From an uncultured Megamonas sp. (GTDB taxonomy: Bacteria > Bacillota > Negativicutes > Selenomonadales > Selenomonadaceae), in NCBI GenBank assembly GCA_900554895.1, contig USIX01000052.1, positions 1-14,203 of the forward strand: DNA of 14,203 nucleotides, read 5' to 3'. Position numbers and translations under genes: made by a program. A model generated the notes under the pieces. It had not been told where the DNA came from. It worked only from the letters and a program-made list of their open reading frames with translations, and made no database searches. This document shows positions 1-7,508 of the stretch, in pieces; position 1 is the first letter of the stretch; every line of letters starts with the position of its first letter.

Positions 1-52
1 TCCTCTTCGTGGCAAGAAGGTCTTCCTTAATATTCGTCGTCGTCGCTGGCTC
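1..52 (+). other. Possible internal fragment of an ISL3-type transposase gene
   Basis: Read from base 2 on the plus strand, this end encodes PLRGKKVFLNIRRRRWL. That resembles the segment just before the Cys pair of the ISL3-family zinc finger (pattern LPxxGKxVxLxIxxRR). The match is from memory and short. The frame becomes meaningless after about position 50, exactly where the EF-Tu-like gene on the other strand also breaks off. The piece is internal to a transposase, with no terminal inverted repeat, so a simple IS insertion does not explain it. A chimeric assembly end or a recombination scar are both possible. Confidence 0.25.
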
Positions 53-2059
53 TTATGTTGCTACTGTTCCTCTGCCAGTAATTGAAAACACATCTTCAAT
101 AGGCAATAAGAACGGTTTATCTGTATCACGAGCTGGTGTCGGAATATAGTCGTCAACAGCCTCCATCAATTCAATAATTTTTATCATAGCTCTTTTATCG
201 CCTTCAAGTGCTTGAAGAGCTGAACCTGTTATTACTGGTATATCATCACCCGGAAAATCATAGCTGGAAAGAAGTTCTCTAACTTCCATTTCAACTAACT
301 CTAATAGTTCAGGATCTTCAACTTGATCAGCTTTATTTAAAAATACAACGATTGCAGGAACACCAACTTGACGAGCCAACAAGATATGTTCTCTTGTTTG
401 CGGCATCGGTCCGTCAGCCGCACTTACGACTAAAATTGCTCCGTCCATTTGAGCCGCTCCCGTAATCATATTTTTTACATAATCAGCATGACCTGGACAG
501 TCAACATGGGCATAATGCCTGTTACGAGTTTCATATTCAACATGGGCAGTATTGATTGTAATACCGCGTTCCCGTTCTTCCGGTGCTCTATCTATTTGAC
601 CATAATCTTCATAATTTGCCATACCCATCATTGATAAAACTTTTGTTATAGCACTTGTTAATGTAGTTTTGCCATGGTCGACATGACCGATTGTACCGAT
701 ATTAACATGCGGTTTATATCTTGAAGGAGTATATCGACATTCTTCAAGATATTTTTTAACTATTTCATCAAAATCTTCGTCTGTGTATTTATCACGATAA
801 TCAGAAATTTGAGGAGTATATTCATAGTCCTTCTCATCATCTTCATCCTCGTCATAATCATTATTATATGGTGGAAGAATTATTCCTGTACTAGTTTGGG
901 AATTATAATTATCATCTGTAACATTTTGTTCGATGGTTATTTCCGGTATTAAGCTGATAAGATTTTTTGCTTCTTCATTGCCGACATCTGCCGCACGTTT
1001 AAAATAATTGATTGCTTTTTGTTTGTCGTATCGCAAATATGCACTATTATTGTATATTCTGCCGATAAAATACAGTGCGTCAGAACTGCCCATTTCAACG
1101 GCTTTTTTATATAAACTCAGTGCTTTTTCAAAATCTTTGTCTGTTTCCGCCTGTTTTGCCTGCTGTAAAATTTCATCTAAAGACGAAGTATTAGGTGTCA
1201 TCAAACTGATAATATTTTTAGCATCGTCATTACCATTTTCGGCTGCCTGTTTAAAATAATTAATAGCTTTTTGCTTATCATATTTAATATATGCTGTATT
1301 GTTATAAATTTTGCCCATGTGATACATGGCTTCAGCACTGCCTACTCTTTTATATAAAGCTAAAGCCACATCAAAGTCCTTATCTGCCTCTGCCTTTTTA
1401 GCTTCCTGTAAAAGTGTTACAGATATATCGTCCTGTGTTTTTTCGCTCTTTTCCGTAGGTAAAGAACCTTTTTCTTCTTTTAGCAGTTTTTCGTAATCGG
1501 CATTAAACGATACATTTACAAATTCAATATTCAGTTTTGCAAAATCGACAACAGTCTTGCTTCTGATTACAGCTTCGGCTTTGCCTATACCGATATATTT
1601 TTTATTTTGGGCTCTAAGCGGAATGGTGAATTTATTTTGACAAAGATAAATTACAGGTTCATCATTATCAAGCAATTCAGCAAGTTCTTCCTGGTCAAAC
1701 GCTACTAAATCCACATTGTTGATGATTTCCGTATTATCAGTGTACTGTTTTAATTCAGCAATACGTTCATTTCGCCATTCAATTTCTTCGGGGTCTAGTT
1801 CTTCAGCCTCATATTCAACACCCAATATCTGACATAATTTTTTGTTTAACTGCTCATCATCTTTGGATAAATTTTCCAGCGCTTCGACTTCTTCATCATA
1901 ATACCGTTCGTTAAGCCACGTTAATAATTTACCGTCAATAAAATAGCCGATTGTTTTTTCTAAATCAAAGTACTCTCGTAAATCATCAAGATTGCGAACC
2001 TGTGCGCCGTCCTTCATTTCTAAAGCAAATTTTATTTTCCCTTTTTTCTTCTTAAGCAT
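53..2059 (-). CDS. Sel1-repeat protein fused to an EF-Tu GTPase domain (3' end probably truncated)
   Basis: Residues 1-190 form a charged domain I do not recognise. Residues 212-288 and 293-370 are two similar Sel1/TPR-type helical repeats (each with NYFK-AA and a following G-N-A pattern). Residues 400-447 are a very acidic linker. From residue 448 the protein is a canonical translation-type GTPase: P-loop GHVDHGKT at 458-465, an intact switch I around ERERGIT, DCPGH at 520-524, NKAD at 575-578 and SAL at 613-615. EF-Tu is about 395 residues, but here the homology runs only 221, just into domain II ([11 protein letters not shown]), then meets TAA at a point where the DNA abruptly stops resembling tuf. 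Domains II and III are therefore missing, either really or through an assembly break. It is the last gene of a three-gene operon, 18 nt after its neighbour, with an AAGGAG ribosome binding site before ATG. It lacks the tuf N-terminus and is not the housekeeping tuf gene. Function is unknown; a regulatory, decoy or sensor GTPase is inference. Confidence 0.85.
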   Translation of the reverse strand: MLKKKKGKIKFALEMKDGAQVRNLDDLREYFDLEKTIGYFIDGKLLTWLNERYYDEEVEALENLSKDDEQLNKKLCQILGVEYEAEELDPEEIEWRNERIAELKQYTDNTEIINNVDLVAFDQEELAELLDNDEPVIYLCQNKFTIPLRAQNKKYIGIGKAEAVIRSKTVVDFAKLNIEFVNVSFNADYEKLLKEEKGSLPTEKSEKTQDDISVTLLQEAKKAEADKDFDVALALYKRVGSAEAMYHMGKIYNNTAYIKYDKQKAINYFKQAAENGNDDAKNIISLMTPNTSSLDEILQQAKQAETDKDFEKALSLYKKAVEMGSSDALYFIGRIYNNSAYLRYDKQKAINYFKRAADVGNEEAKNLISLIPEITIEQNVTDDNYNSQTSTGIILPPYNNDYDEDEDDEKDYEYTPQISDYRDKYTDEDFDEIVKKYLEECRYTPSRYKPHVNIGTIGHVDHGKTTLTSAITKVLSMMGMANYEDYGQIDRAPEERERGITINTAHVEYETRNRHYAHVDCPGHADYVKNMITGAAQMDGAILVVSAADGPMPQTREHILLARQVGVPAIVVFLNKADQVEDPELLELVEMEVRELLSSYDFPGDDIPVITGSALQALEGDKRAMIKIIELMEAVDDYIPTPARDTDKPFLLPIEDVFSITGRGTVAT

Positions 2060-2077
2060 AATAAATCTCCTTAATTT

Positions 2078-3211
2078 TTAAAATCCCAAAAAGGATAATA
2101 CCTTTTTGCCTACATTTTTTACTGTATCTACTGCTGCTGTAATTGCTTTTTTTGCAGTGTCTACAGCTGCTGCCACTATTGGCTTTACTTTTTGAAATCC
2201 TGTTTTTAACAAAGTACCTACTTTTTTACTGACAATATTGCCCACACCTGAACCGACGGTCATTCCGATAAACGGACCGATTACAGGGATTACACTGCAA
2301 ACGGCGGTATCCACTCCTTTTTTTATCAGCCCTGTTACGGCGGAGATGGCGGCTTTGCCTAAATGGTCAACTGTCTGCATGGCATTTTTCTTGCCGGAAG
2401 CAAAGTTTGTAATGGCTTTTACGCTCTCTACTCCCCAGCAGGCAACACTGGCTATCGTTCCAATCGACGTTTTTTTCAAAAGCGGTATCTTGCCCATATC
2501 GGCAGCGATTTTTAAAGCGGCGGTTGAGGCTACTTTTAATCCCGTATCCAACGAACCGTACAAATCTGCTTCTGCTATATCTTCTTTTGTTACAGAAAGT
2601 TTTTCCGTGGCTTTCAGTACCATGTCGGCACCGGCTGTGAGCATTGCTCCATTTAGACCGGCAACGGTAGCTTGACCTGCAATATTGCTGATAACATTGT
2701 TCAATGCGAATTTATTCCAGTTTGTATCAATGGCAACAGGTTCATTTTTCTGCACGGGTTCAACGTCTATAGTAAGCGGCTGACCTGTTTTCATAGCGTT
2801 TTCAACTGTCTGGTTACCAGCTGCTAAAGCTCTTTCCACCTGCGACAGATATTCGCCCGTTTCGTTCATGTCTTTATTCGGCAATTCTCTGAGCTGCGAC
2901 TGCATCCACTGTTCATTCGTTCTTCCCTGACGACTGTTTTCTTCCAGACTTCGCATATTATTATTGAATTCGTCAACGCAGTCTATCAGCTCATCGCTTA
3001 TTTCATTAATGACTTTCGCCGTCGTGTCCGGCAGATATTTTGTCATATTATTTTTCAGCCAGTCCAGAGTTGTCGTTTCTGCTGATTTATTTAAATAGGA
3101 AGATAATAAATCGGCGGCGATAGGTACAAAACTTTCTATTTCTTTTGTACCGAAACCGTTAAGCGTGGTCTTCGGAATATCTTTAAATTCTGCGTCAATA
3201 ACTGTTTTCAT
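2078..3211 (-). CDS. Glycine-zipper, possibly membrane-active protein of unknown function
   Basis: This 377-residue protein matches no family I can name. Residues 1-150 are soluble-looking and helical, with no signal peptide. Residues 165-330 are rich in Ala, Gly, Val and Ile. Around 303-330 there is a run of small residues with G spaced every 3-4 positions (VIGPFIG, VGSGVG), a glycine-zipper pattern known from membrane-inserting or oligomerising proteins. The C-terminus (343-377) is a regular Ala/Val/Lys amphipathic helix with two similar AAVDT units, ending FLGF, reminiscent of pore-forming peptides. It is the middle gene of the operon, 14 nt after the AAA+ ATPase, with an AAAGGAG ribosome binding site 8 nt before the ATG. 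Context suggests it is a substrate or partner of the ATPase, perhaps a membrane effector; that role is inference. A scaffold or phage-tail-type protein is an alternative. Confidence 0.75.
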   Translation of the reverse strand: MKTVIDAEFKDIPKTTLNGFGTKEIESFVPIAADLLSSYLNKSAETTTLDWLKNNMTKYLPDTTAKVINEISDELIDCVDEFNNNMRSLEENSRQGRTNEQWMQSQLRELPNKDMNETGEYLSQVERALAAGNQTVENAMKTGQPLTIDVEPVQKNEPVAIDTNWNKFALNNVISNIAGQATVAGLNGAMLTAGADMVLKATEKLSVTKEDIAEADLYGSLDTGLKVASTAALKIAADMGKIPLLKKTSIGTIASVACWGVESVKAITNFASGKKNAMQTVDHLGKAAISAVTGLIKKGVDTAVCSVIPVIGPFIGMTVGSGVGNIVSKKVGTLLKTGFQKVKPIVAAAVDTAKKAITAAVDTVKNVGKKVLSFLGF

Positions 3212-3225
3212 AAAAATCTCCTTTA

Positions 3226-4773
3226 TTATAATGAAGCATTTTTAAATTTACGTTCCTGATAATTTTTTGCCATTTTTTCCAGCTGCTCTTTCATCGTTTC
3301 GGAAATGGAATGGGTATTTTTAATAGCGTTTAAAATATCTTCCGTAGATAATTTCATCTTTTTCTGCACAAATGCTTCTTCCAGACTGTCGTGAACGATA
3401 CTTTCAATATCTGCTCCGCAATAGCCTTCTGTCTTATCGACAATTTGTTTCATATTTATATTTGGCAAGTCTTTTTTGCGTTTTTTGCCGATATGAATGG
3501 TAAAAATTTTTTCCCGTTCCTGTCTGTTCGGCAGGTTTACATAGAAAATTTCATCAAAGCGACCTTTGCGCAGTAGTTCCGGCGGAAGTTTGGTAATATC
3601 ATTTGCCGTAGCCACTACGAAGGCAAGGCTTTTCTTTTCCTGCATCCATGTAAGAAAATTGCCGAACAGACGAACAGTAACTTCTGAGCCGGTGCTGTTT
3701 GCACCGATACCGGCAAATGCTTTTTCCAGTTCATCAATCCAAAGAACGCACGGAGAACTTGCTTCTGTGAGTAAAATCGCCCGTCGCATATTGGCTTCCG
3801 ACTCGCCGACATATTTTCCCATGAGCCGTCCCATATCAAGACGCAACAGCGGTACGTCAAATGTTTTTGCGACAGCTTTGGCGGTAAGCGATTTTCCGCA
3901 GCCTGGCATACCGACGATTAATACGCCTTTCGGTGTTGCTACGCCGAATTCATTTGCTTTCGTGATATTTTTAAAGATTTCCGCTTTGCGAAGTAACCAT
4001 TTTTTCAGTATTTCCAATCCGCCTATATCGTCAAGCGTTTCTTTGAGCGGTACCATATCCAAAATCCCCGATTTTTTTATCATCTGCTGTTTCTGCTCAC
4101 GGATAAGAGCTAAATCCGTATAATCCAGTTCGCCGTCATCGGAAACGGCAAGTTCCAGAATATTGAATATTTCGGTTTTCGTCAGCCCTTTCAGCGTCAT
4201 GATGAGTTTATCCATCAAATCATTTGTCGGCTGGCGAATTTCTAGTTCTTTTACAAATCCTGATATTAATTTATAAATACCTTTTTCATCCAGATAATCC
4301 ATATTTATTATCGTAATATAAGATTCCAACTCTTTCGGAATAGTTATAAGTGGTGCAATAATGAAAATGGTAAAATCATCAATTCCTTCATTCGACAACA
4401 ATCCTTTGTTGATTTGCTGTGATAAAAACTTGAGCTGTGAAATGAGTAGCGGCAGTGTTGAATGAGCATTTTCGCCGTGTATATTAAAGAAACTGCCGAT
4501 ATCCTTTATTATTAAAACTTTATTTGTCAAATCATCTTTAGCTGATATTAATTGTTTCAGTGTTCCGACAAGTTCAGCACCGGATTGAGCATAAATGGTA
4601 TCTTTTTCTTCAAAGAAAAATCCCTGCATTGACCATTCATAAATGCCACGCCGTTTCCGTCTAGCAACATTTTTTATTTCATCTGCGGCGATATCGTCTT
4701 CAAACGTATCAATATAAAGTATCGGCATTCGTGCATCCATATATCGTTCTATTTTTTCCTGAAAATCCTTCAT
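3226..4773 (-). CDS. Ycf46-like AAA+ ATPase
   Basis: The 515-residue protein has the two-part organisation of the Ycf46 family known from plastids, cyanobacteria and scattered bacteria. A poorly conserved N-terminal half opens with a typical MPILYIDTFEDD segment (16-27). A C-terminal AAA+ module carries Walker A GMPGCGKS (288-295), a VGESEANMRR pore/helix segment (322-331), Walker B VLWIDELE (343-350), the LTWMQEK segment typical of this family, sensor ATAND (388-392) and RKGRFDE containing the arginine finger (402-408). No protease domain follows, so it is an unfoldase or remodelling ATPase rather than FtsH. Length is normal for the family. It is the first gene of the operon. Its ATG has a GAAGG-type ribosome binding site and a leader of up to about 280 nt. 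I expect it acts on the glycine-zipper protein or the EF-Tu fusion; this is inference from gene order. Confidence 0.9.
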   Translation of the reverse strand: MKDFQEKIERYMDARMPILYIDTFEDDIAADEIKNVARRKRRGIYEWSMQGFFFEEKDTIYAQSGAELVGTLKQLISAKDDLTNKVLIIKDIGSFFNIHGENAHSTLPLLISQLKFLSQQINKGLLSNEGIDDFTIFIIAPLITIPKELESYITIINMDYLDEKGIYKLISGFVKELEIRQPTNDLMDKLIMTLKGLTKTEIFNILELAVSDDGELDYTDLALIREQKQQMIKKSGILDMVPLKETLDDIGGLEILKKWLLRKAEIFKNITKANEFGVATPKGVLIVGMPGCGKSLTAKAVAKTFDVPLLRLDMGRLMGKYVGESEANMRRAILLTEASSPCVLWIDELEKAFAGIGANSTGSEVTVRLFGNFLTWMQEKKSLAFVVATANDITKLPPELLRKGRFDEIFYVNLPNRQEREKIFTIHIGKKRKKDLPNINMKQIVDKTEGYCGADIESIVHDSLEEAFVQKKMKLSTEDILNAIKNTHSISETMKEQLEKMAKNYQERKFKNASL

Positions 4774-5101
4774 TATAGTTACCTTCTTTCTTAAAAGTTT
4801 TTATAGTTTTTCCAGTTCAACTTGAAGCACACTCATCAGTTTCATATATGATTAACGGTTTATCCTTTGTTATATAAGAAATCTTTAAGGTGGATATTAT
4901 TATTTATTTTCCATATTTTTGTATTCATAATCCTTTCGTGTTATGTCTGTTTATATATTTATTATCGCATTTTCAGTTAAAAACACCATTCCTATAAGTA
5001 TTAATATTTGCACTGTAAGTATCATTTTTTTGTTATATTTTTAGCTTAACTGATTTTATAAAAATTTTGGTGTACTGTCAGTATAATTTGTAGATTTAAA
5101 T
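4774..5101 (-). promoter_or_regulatory. AT-rich leader and promoter region of the AAA+ operon
   Basis: No convincing gene lies here. A candidate minus-strand promoter has -35 CTGACA at 5081-5076 and -10 TAAAAT at 5058-5053, spaced 17 bp, directly after the XRE gene's hairpin. It would give a leader of roughly 270 nt. Within it, a 22-codon minus-strand ORF (4928-4860, starting MNTKIWK) has a GAAAGG ribosome binding site and could be a leader peptide, but it is AT-rich and may be chance. No strong intrinsic terminator was seen between the promoter and the ATG at 4773. Confidence 0.35.
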
Positions 5102-5141
5102 AGGAACTGAATACAAAAGATTATGTTGTACTCAGTTCCTG
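5101..5141 (-). terminator. Long hairpin after the XRE gene, likely terminator
   Basis: Positions 5102-5116 pair with 5126-5140 (AGGAACTGA and its complement TCAGTTCCT, then ATACAA with TTGTAC), 14 of 15 pairs, around a 9-nt loop. It begins 4 nt after the XRE stop codon. The following T-tract on the minus strand is poor (ATTTAAAT), so termination may be partial or the hairpin may have another role such as RNA stability. Confidence 0.5.
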
Positions 5142-5144
5142 ATT

Positions 5145-5375
5145 TTAAAAATTTTCATCTTGAAGTATTTTTTTCAAATCAACATTCAATGCTCGTGCAA
5201 TTTTCAAAAAAATGGTAATAGAACCGCCTGTTTCGTATTTGCCGTTTTCTATTTTGGATAAATATGATTGGCTTATACCTGCCGCTACAGCTAAATCAAT
5301 TTGCTTCATGTTTCTTAACCGTCGGTAATATACAATTTTACAACCTATTTCTGATAATCGTTTATTCTTTTTCAA
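5145..5375 (-). CDS. XRE/Cro-family HTH transcriptional regulator
   Basis: A single-domain 76-residue XRE protein. The helix-turn-helix is clear: KQIDLAVAAGISQSYLSKIENGK, with the Q-A-G-S-S-E pattern, followed by the ALNVDLKKIL helix. There is no extra sensory domain. The only in-frame start is TTG at 5375-5373, preceded by an AGGTG ribosome binding site about 10 nt away. It sits alone between two AT-rich gaps, immediately upstream of and in the same direction as the AAA+ operon, so it is a natural candidate regulator of that operon or of its own promoter. An imperfect TTAC-N8-GTAA palindrome lies just upstream near 5388-5410, but its use as an operator is only a guess. Confidence 0.88.
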   Translation of the reverse strand: MKKNKRLSEIGCKIVYYRRLRNMKQIDLAVAAGISQSYLSKIENGKYETGGSITIFLKIARALNVDLKKILQDENF

Positions 5376-5522
5376 TTTTTTTCAACACCTAATTACTAAA
5401 TTCTGTAATAATATTATGCTATATATAAAGATTTTCTGCTTTCCTATATTGCATTTTTTTGAACTATTAATCAAATTTAGTAAAAATATTTTTTTTATAT
5501 CTATTTTTTATCTAATTTATGA

Positions 5523-6146
5523 CTAAGCAATTTTTACTGTATGTTTCTGACAGGTCATACATAGCGGTTTATTATATTTGCTGATGGAGTATTGAATAAC
5601 CCTCTCATTTTTAATTTCTTCACCGCAGTTAGCACAAACTACGATATTTCTTGCTGTTTGTTTAGGATTTTTAACGTCTATTTTGGCTATTTTTGTGCCT
5701 TTATTACCAACATTTGAATTTTCATCAGTTTTACTGTCTGCTTCCGGATCATCGCCTGTTGCAATACAAAGACTGAGCATATAGGCGTATTTTATGGCGG
5801 CTGTCTGTGCTTTCATTACAGCCTTATCTCCGGCATCCTGACCGCTGCCGATACCGAAGAAGTCAACACTTTCGCCGCTTTCACTATCAATCAGTTTTAT
5901 CTGGACATTGACTGTTACAAGATGTTCTGTATTACCTTTGAGATTAATTACGTCAACCATTGAAGCTACTTCCGGTATAACAACACTTGCTATTTTGTTT
6001 TTAGTAAGAGCTTCATTAACTTTTAAGAGTACATCTTCCGCTGTAGCATATTTATACTGATGATAAGAGTTCAGTCCGTTTTTAGCGATATGGCTGCATT
6101 CATTCATGACGTTTACAAGTTTCTTGGTGATTTTTGTATTTTCCAT
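5523..6146 (-). CDS. ERF-family single-strand DNA annealing protein with C-terminal zinc ribbon
   Basis: ERF proteins anneal complementary single strands and promote recombination in phages and plasmids. The family core is present: the YKYATAEDVL helix (31-40) and the diagnostic block GSGQDAGDKA...KAQTAAIKYA...ATGDDPEAD (100-137). After a low-complexity linker, residues 171-199 carry CANC and CMTC, a four-cysteine zinc ribbon that many ERF proteins lack. Total length (207) is normal. The ATG has an AAAGGAG ribosome binding site. It lies downstream of the PD-(D/E)XK nuclease gene, a pairing like other phage annealase-exonuclease modules. A terminator-like hairpin stands about 20 nt before the start codon, so expression may require readthrough. 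Confidence 0.9.
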   Translation of the reverse strand: MENTKITKKLVNVMNECSHIAKNGLNSYHQYKYATAEDVLLKVNEALTKNKIASVVIPEVASMVDVINLKGNTEHLVTVNVQIKLIDSESGESVDFFGIGSGQDAGDKAVMKAQTAAIKYAYMLSLCIATGDDPEADSKTDENSNVGNKGTKIAKIDVKNPKQTARNIVVCANCGEEIKNERVIQYSISKYNKPLCMTCQKHTVKIA

Positions 6147-6165
6147 AGTAATTCTCCTTTATATG

Positions 6166-6196
6166 AAAACAGGCAGGAAGATTTTTCTTTCTGCCT
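6166..6196 (-). terminator. Hairpin in the ERF leader (terminator or attenuator)
   Basis: Positions 6171-6181 pair with 6186-6196 (10 of 11, AGGCAG against CTGCCT plus AAGA/TCTT) around a 4-nt loop. On the minus strand it is followed by GTTTTC and then, within about 20 nt, by the ERF ribosome binding site. The T-tract is short, so termination is probably incomplete. Confidence 0.5.
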
Positions 6197-6204
6197 AAAT
6201 CTTT

Positions 6205-6270
6205 TTATTTCTTTTTGATTAAAATCATACTGATTATCTGTAAAATCAATAAAATAAATTCTTTGCTCAT
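6205..6270 (-). CDS. Possible 21-residue hydrophobic peptide
   Basis: The gap between the PD-(D/E)XK nuclease and ERF holds a short ORF. Its ATG is at 6270-6268, preceded at 8-9 nt by AAAGGAAG that starts right after the nuclease stop codon. The peptide is MSKE, then about 14 hydrophobic residues (FILLILQIISMILI), then KKK and the stop: a single predicted membrane segment with a positive C-terminus. The layout is like small toxin, leader or membrane peptides, but the ORF is short and AT-rich, so chance is quite possible. It is followed directly by the ERF-leader hairpin. Confidence 0.4.
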   Translation of the reverse strand: MSKEFILLILQIISMILIKKK

Positions 6271-6288
6271 AGTTTCACTTCCTTTCAT

Positions 6289-7176
6289 TTAGGCAATTTT
6301 GATAGATGCCTGTTTAAATTGCCTACCGTATGGACAGTTTTCAGCAACAGCGCAATAATCCTTGCATTTCCTATCCTGCCAACGTTCTTTATTGGAACAG
6401 ATATATTGTGTCTTTCCTGTTTGAAGTGCTTTATTCAGTCTTTCCACCTTTGTTTTCATGTAGAGCTTAACCCAGTGATCGGAAATTTTATTGATATGGA
6501 TTAAATATATCGGGCTAGTGATATTTCTTTCGGCAGCCATTCTCAAATTAAAGTCTCTGCACAGTGCCTGAATTTCCATACGTTCGACTTTATAGCCTTT
6601 TTCTTCCAGCAGTATTCTGTAGTAGTTAAGCTGGATTGCCCAGTCTAAAATATGCTTTACTCCGTCAGTTCTCCATTCTTTTCTTGTTTTCGGTTGACCT
6701 TTTTTACTGCCTGTCTTATAAACTTCACCTGTCGGCACATCTACTTTGTAAAAGCCTAGAGCTTTCATCAATTTGTAAGATGAGGTAATTTTATAATCGC
6801 CCAAAGTATTATCTTTGCTCAATATTTTTCCGAATAAATCAAACTTACCGCTGGTAATATCATCGGATAATCTCTGTTCACTGAGCATAGTTTCATCAAC
6901 ATGATTTTCATTTAATGTATGAACTGCTGTTCCATGCAGCGCATAAAGCTGTTTTATCGGGTCAACGACATAATCTGTCGTTCTTTTTAAAAACGTTTCC
7001 ATTGTCCCCGCCAACAGTTCAGTTACGGTAGGTTTTTCAATATTTCTGTTAAGTGAAGCAGCCACTGCTCGAAGTGTCGGTAAAAACATACATCTTTGAC
7101 TATACGGACACTTTTGTAAACATCTAGTAATCTCTATTTCTTGCCCATTTGGACAGATAAATTTTGTAGCCGGCAT
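6289..7176 (-). CDS. Cas4/RecB-like PD-(D/E)XK nuclease with two Cys4 clusters
   Basis: The RecB/Cas4-type nuclease motifs occur in order: the LHGTAVH segment with H81 and H86, KFDLFG with D113, GDYK with D127 and K129, and QLNYY with Q182 and Y185. This supports a metal-dependent DNA nuclease. Four cysteines at the N-terminus (C8, C19, C23, C29) and four at the C-terminus (C260, C271, C275, C281) flank the core. Cas4 and AddB use one N-terminal plus three C-terminal cysteines to hold an iron-sulphur cluster, so eight is more than usual and might hold two metal sites. The start has a strong AGGAGG ribosome binding site. It is upstream of ERF on the same strand, suggesting it makes the 3' single strands that ERF anneals (inference). 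The exact subfamily is not known to me. Confidence 0.78.
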   Translation of the reverse strand: MPATKFICPNGQEIEITRCLQKCPYSQRCMFLPTLRAVAASLNRNIEKPTVTELLAGTMETFLKRTTDYVVDPIKQLYALHGTAVHTLNENHVDETMLSEQRLSDDITSGKFDLFGKILSKDNTLGDYKITSSYKLMKALGFYKVDVPTGEVYKTGSKKGQPKTRKEWRTDGVKHILDWAIQLNYYRILLEEKGYKVERMEIQALCRDFNLRMAAERNITSPIYLIHINKISDHWVKLYMKTKVERLNKALQTGKTQYICSNKERWQDRKCKDYCAVAENCPYGRQFKQASIKIA

Positions 7177-7196
7177 AATAAATTCCTCCTAAACAT

Positions 7197-7230
7197 AAAA
7201 ATAGCAGGTACAGCTTTTGCTATACCTGCT
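7197..7230 (-). terminator. Intrinsic terminator between the Rpn locus and the nuclease gene
   Basis: AGCAGGTA (7203-7210) pairs with TACCTGCT (7223-7230), and AGC with GCT inside, with one mismatch and a 4-nt loop. On the minus strand it is followed by ATTTTT. It terminates transcripts from the Rpn locus, but it also lies only about 20 nt before the ATG at 7176, so the nuclease gene has no separate promoter after it. Confidence 0.8.
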
Positions 7231-7246
7231 CGTTTTCTTTATTAAT

Positions 7247-7501
7247 TTATGCTTTTAATTTTTGTATTTCTTCAATATTTAATCCTGTATCTTCAGCAAT
7301 CTCATTAATATCTTTGCCTCGTTTTAACATTCTTAGAGCAATTTCTTTAGATTTATTTTGTTCTCCTTGTTGAATACCCTCTTCATAACTTTCTCCTATA
7401 TAGGAATAATAATCCCTAAGAGCTTTCTCTCTCTGTTCATATTCTCTTCTTTGCAATTTATCTATTAGGAAGGAACGTTCAAAATCCATTACTTCTTTCA
7501 T
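7247..7501 (-). CDS. Stand-alone C-terminal domain of an Rpn-family protein
   Basis: This 84-residue protein repeats the C-terminal third of the Rpn nuclease just upstream. Its first 42 residues (MKEVMDFERSFL to GESYE) are almost identical to the full-length protein from M197; the tails then diverge in sequence but keep the same KEIALxxL...GLxxxEIxxL pattern. I place the start at ATG 7501-7499, 7 nt after the stop of the Rpn gene, which implies translational coupling. A longer start at 7543 would only translate the end of rpn in another frame. E. coli Rpn proteins are reported to be restrained by a short C-terminal product made from inside the gene, so this copy could act as an antitoxin. It could equally be the remnant of a second rpn gene. 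Confidence 0.7.
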   Translation of the reverse strand: MKEVMDFERSFLIDKLQRREYEQREKALRDYYSYIGESYEEGIQQGEQNKSKEIALRMLKRGKDINEIAEDTGLNIEEIQKLKA

Positions 7502-7508
7502 AATAAAA

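Noticed and set aside
53..718. Annotating this segment as a housekeeping tuf gene
   Set aside because: It is in frame with an unrelated Sel1-repeat protein, has no own start or ribosome binding site, and lacks domains II and III.
2238..2675. 145-codon plus-strand ORF
   Set aside because: It is antisense to the glycine-zipper gene, whose Ala/Gly/Val codons leave few stops on the other strand; its product shows no domain.
3566..4123. 185-codon plus-strand ORF
   Set aside because: It is antisense to the AAA+ core and its translation is low-complexity with no recognisable motif.
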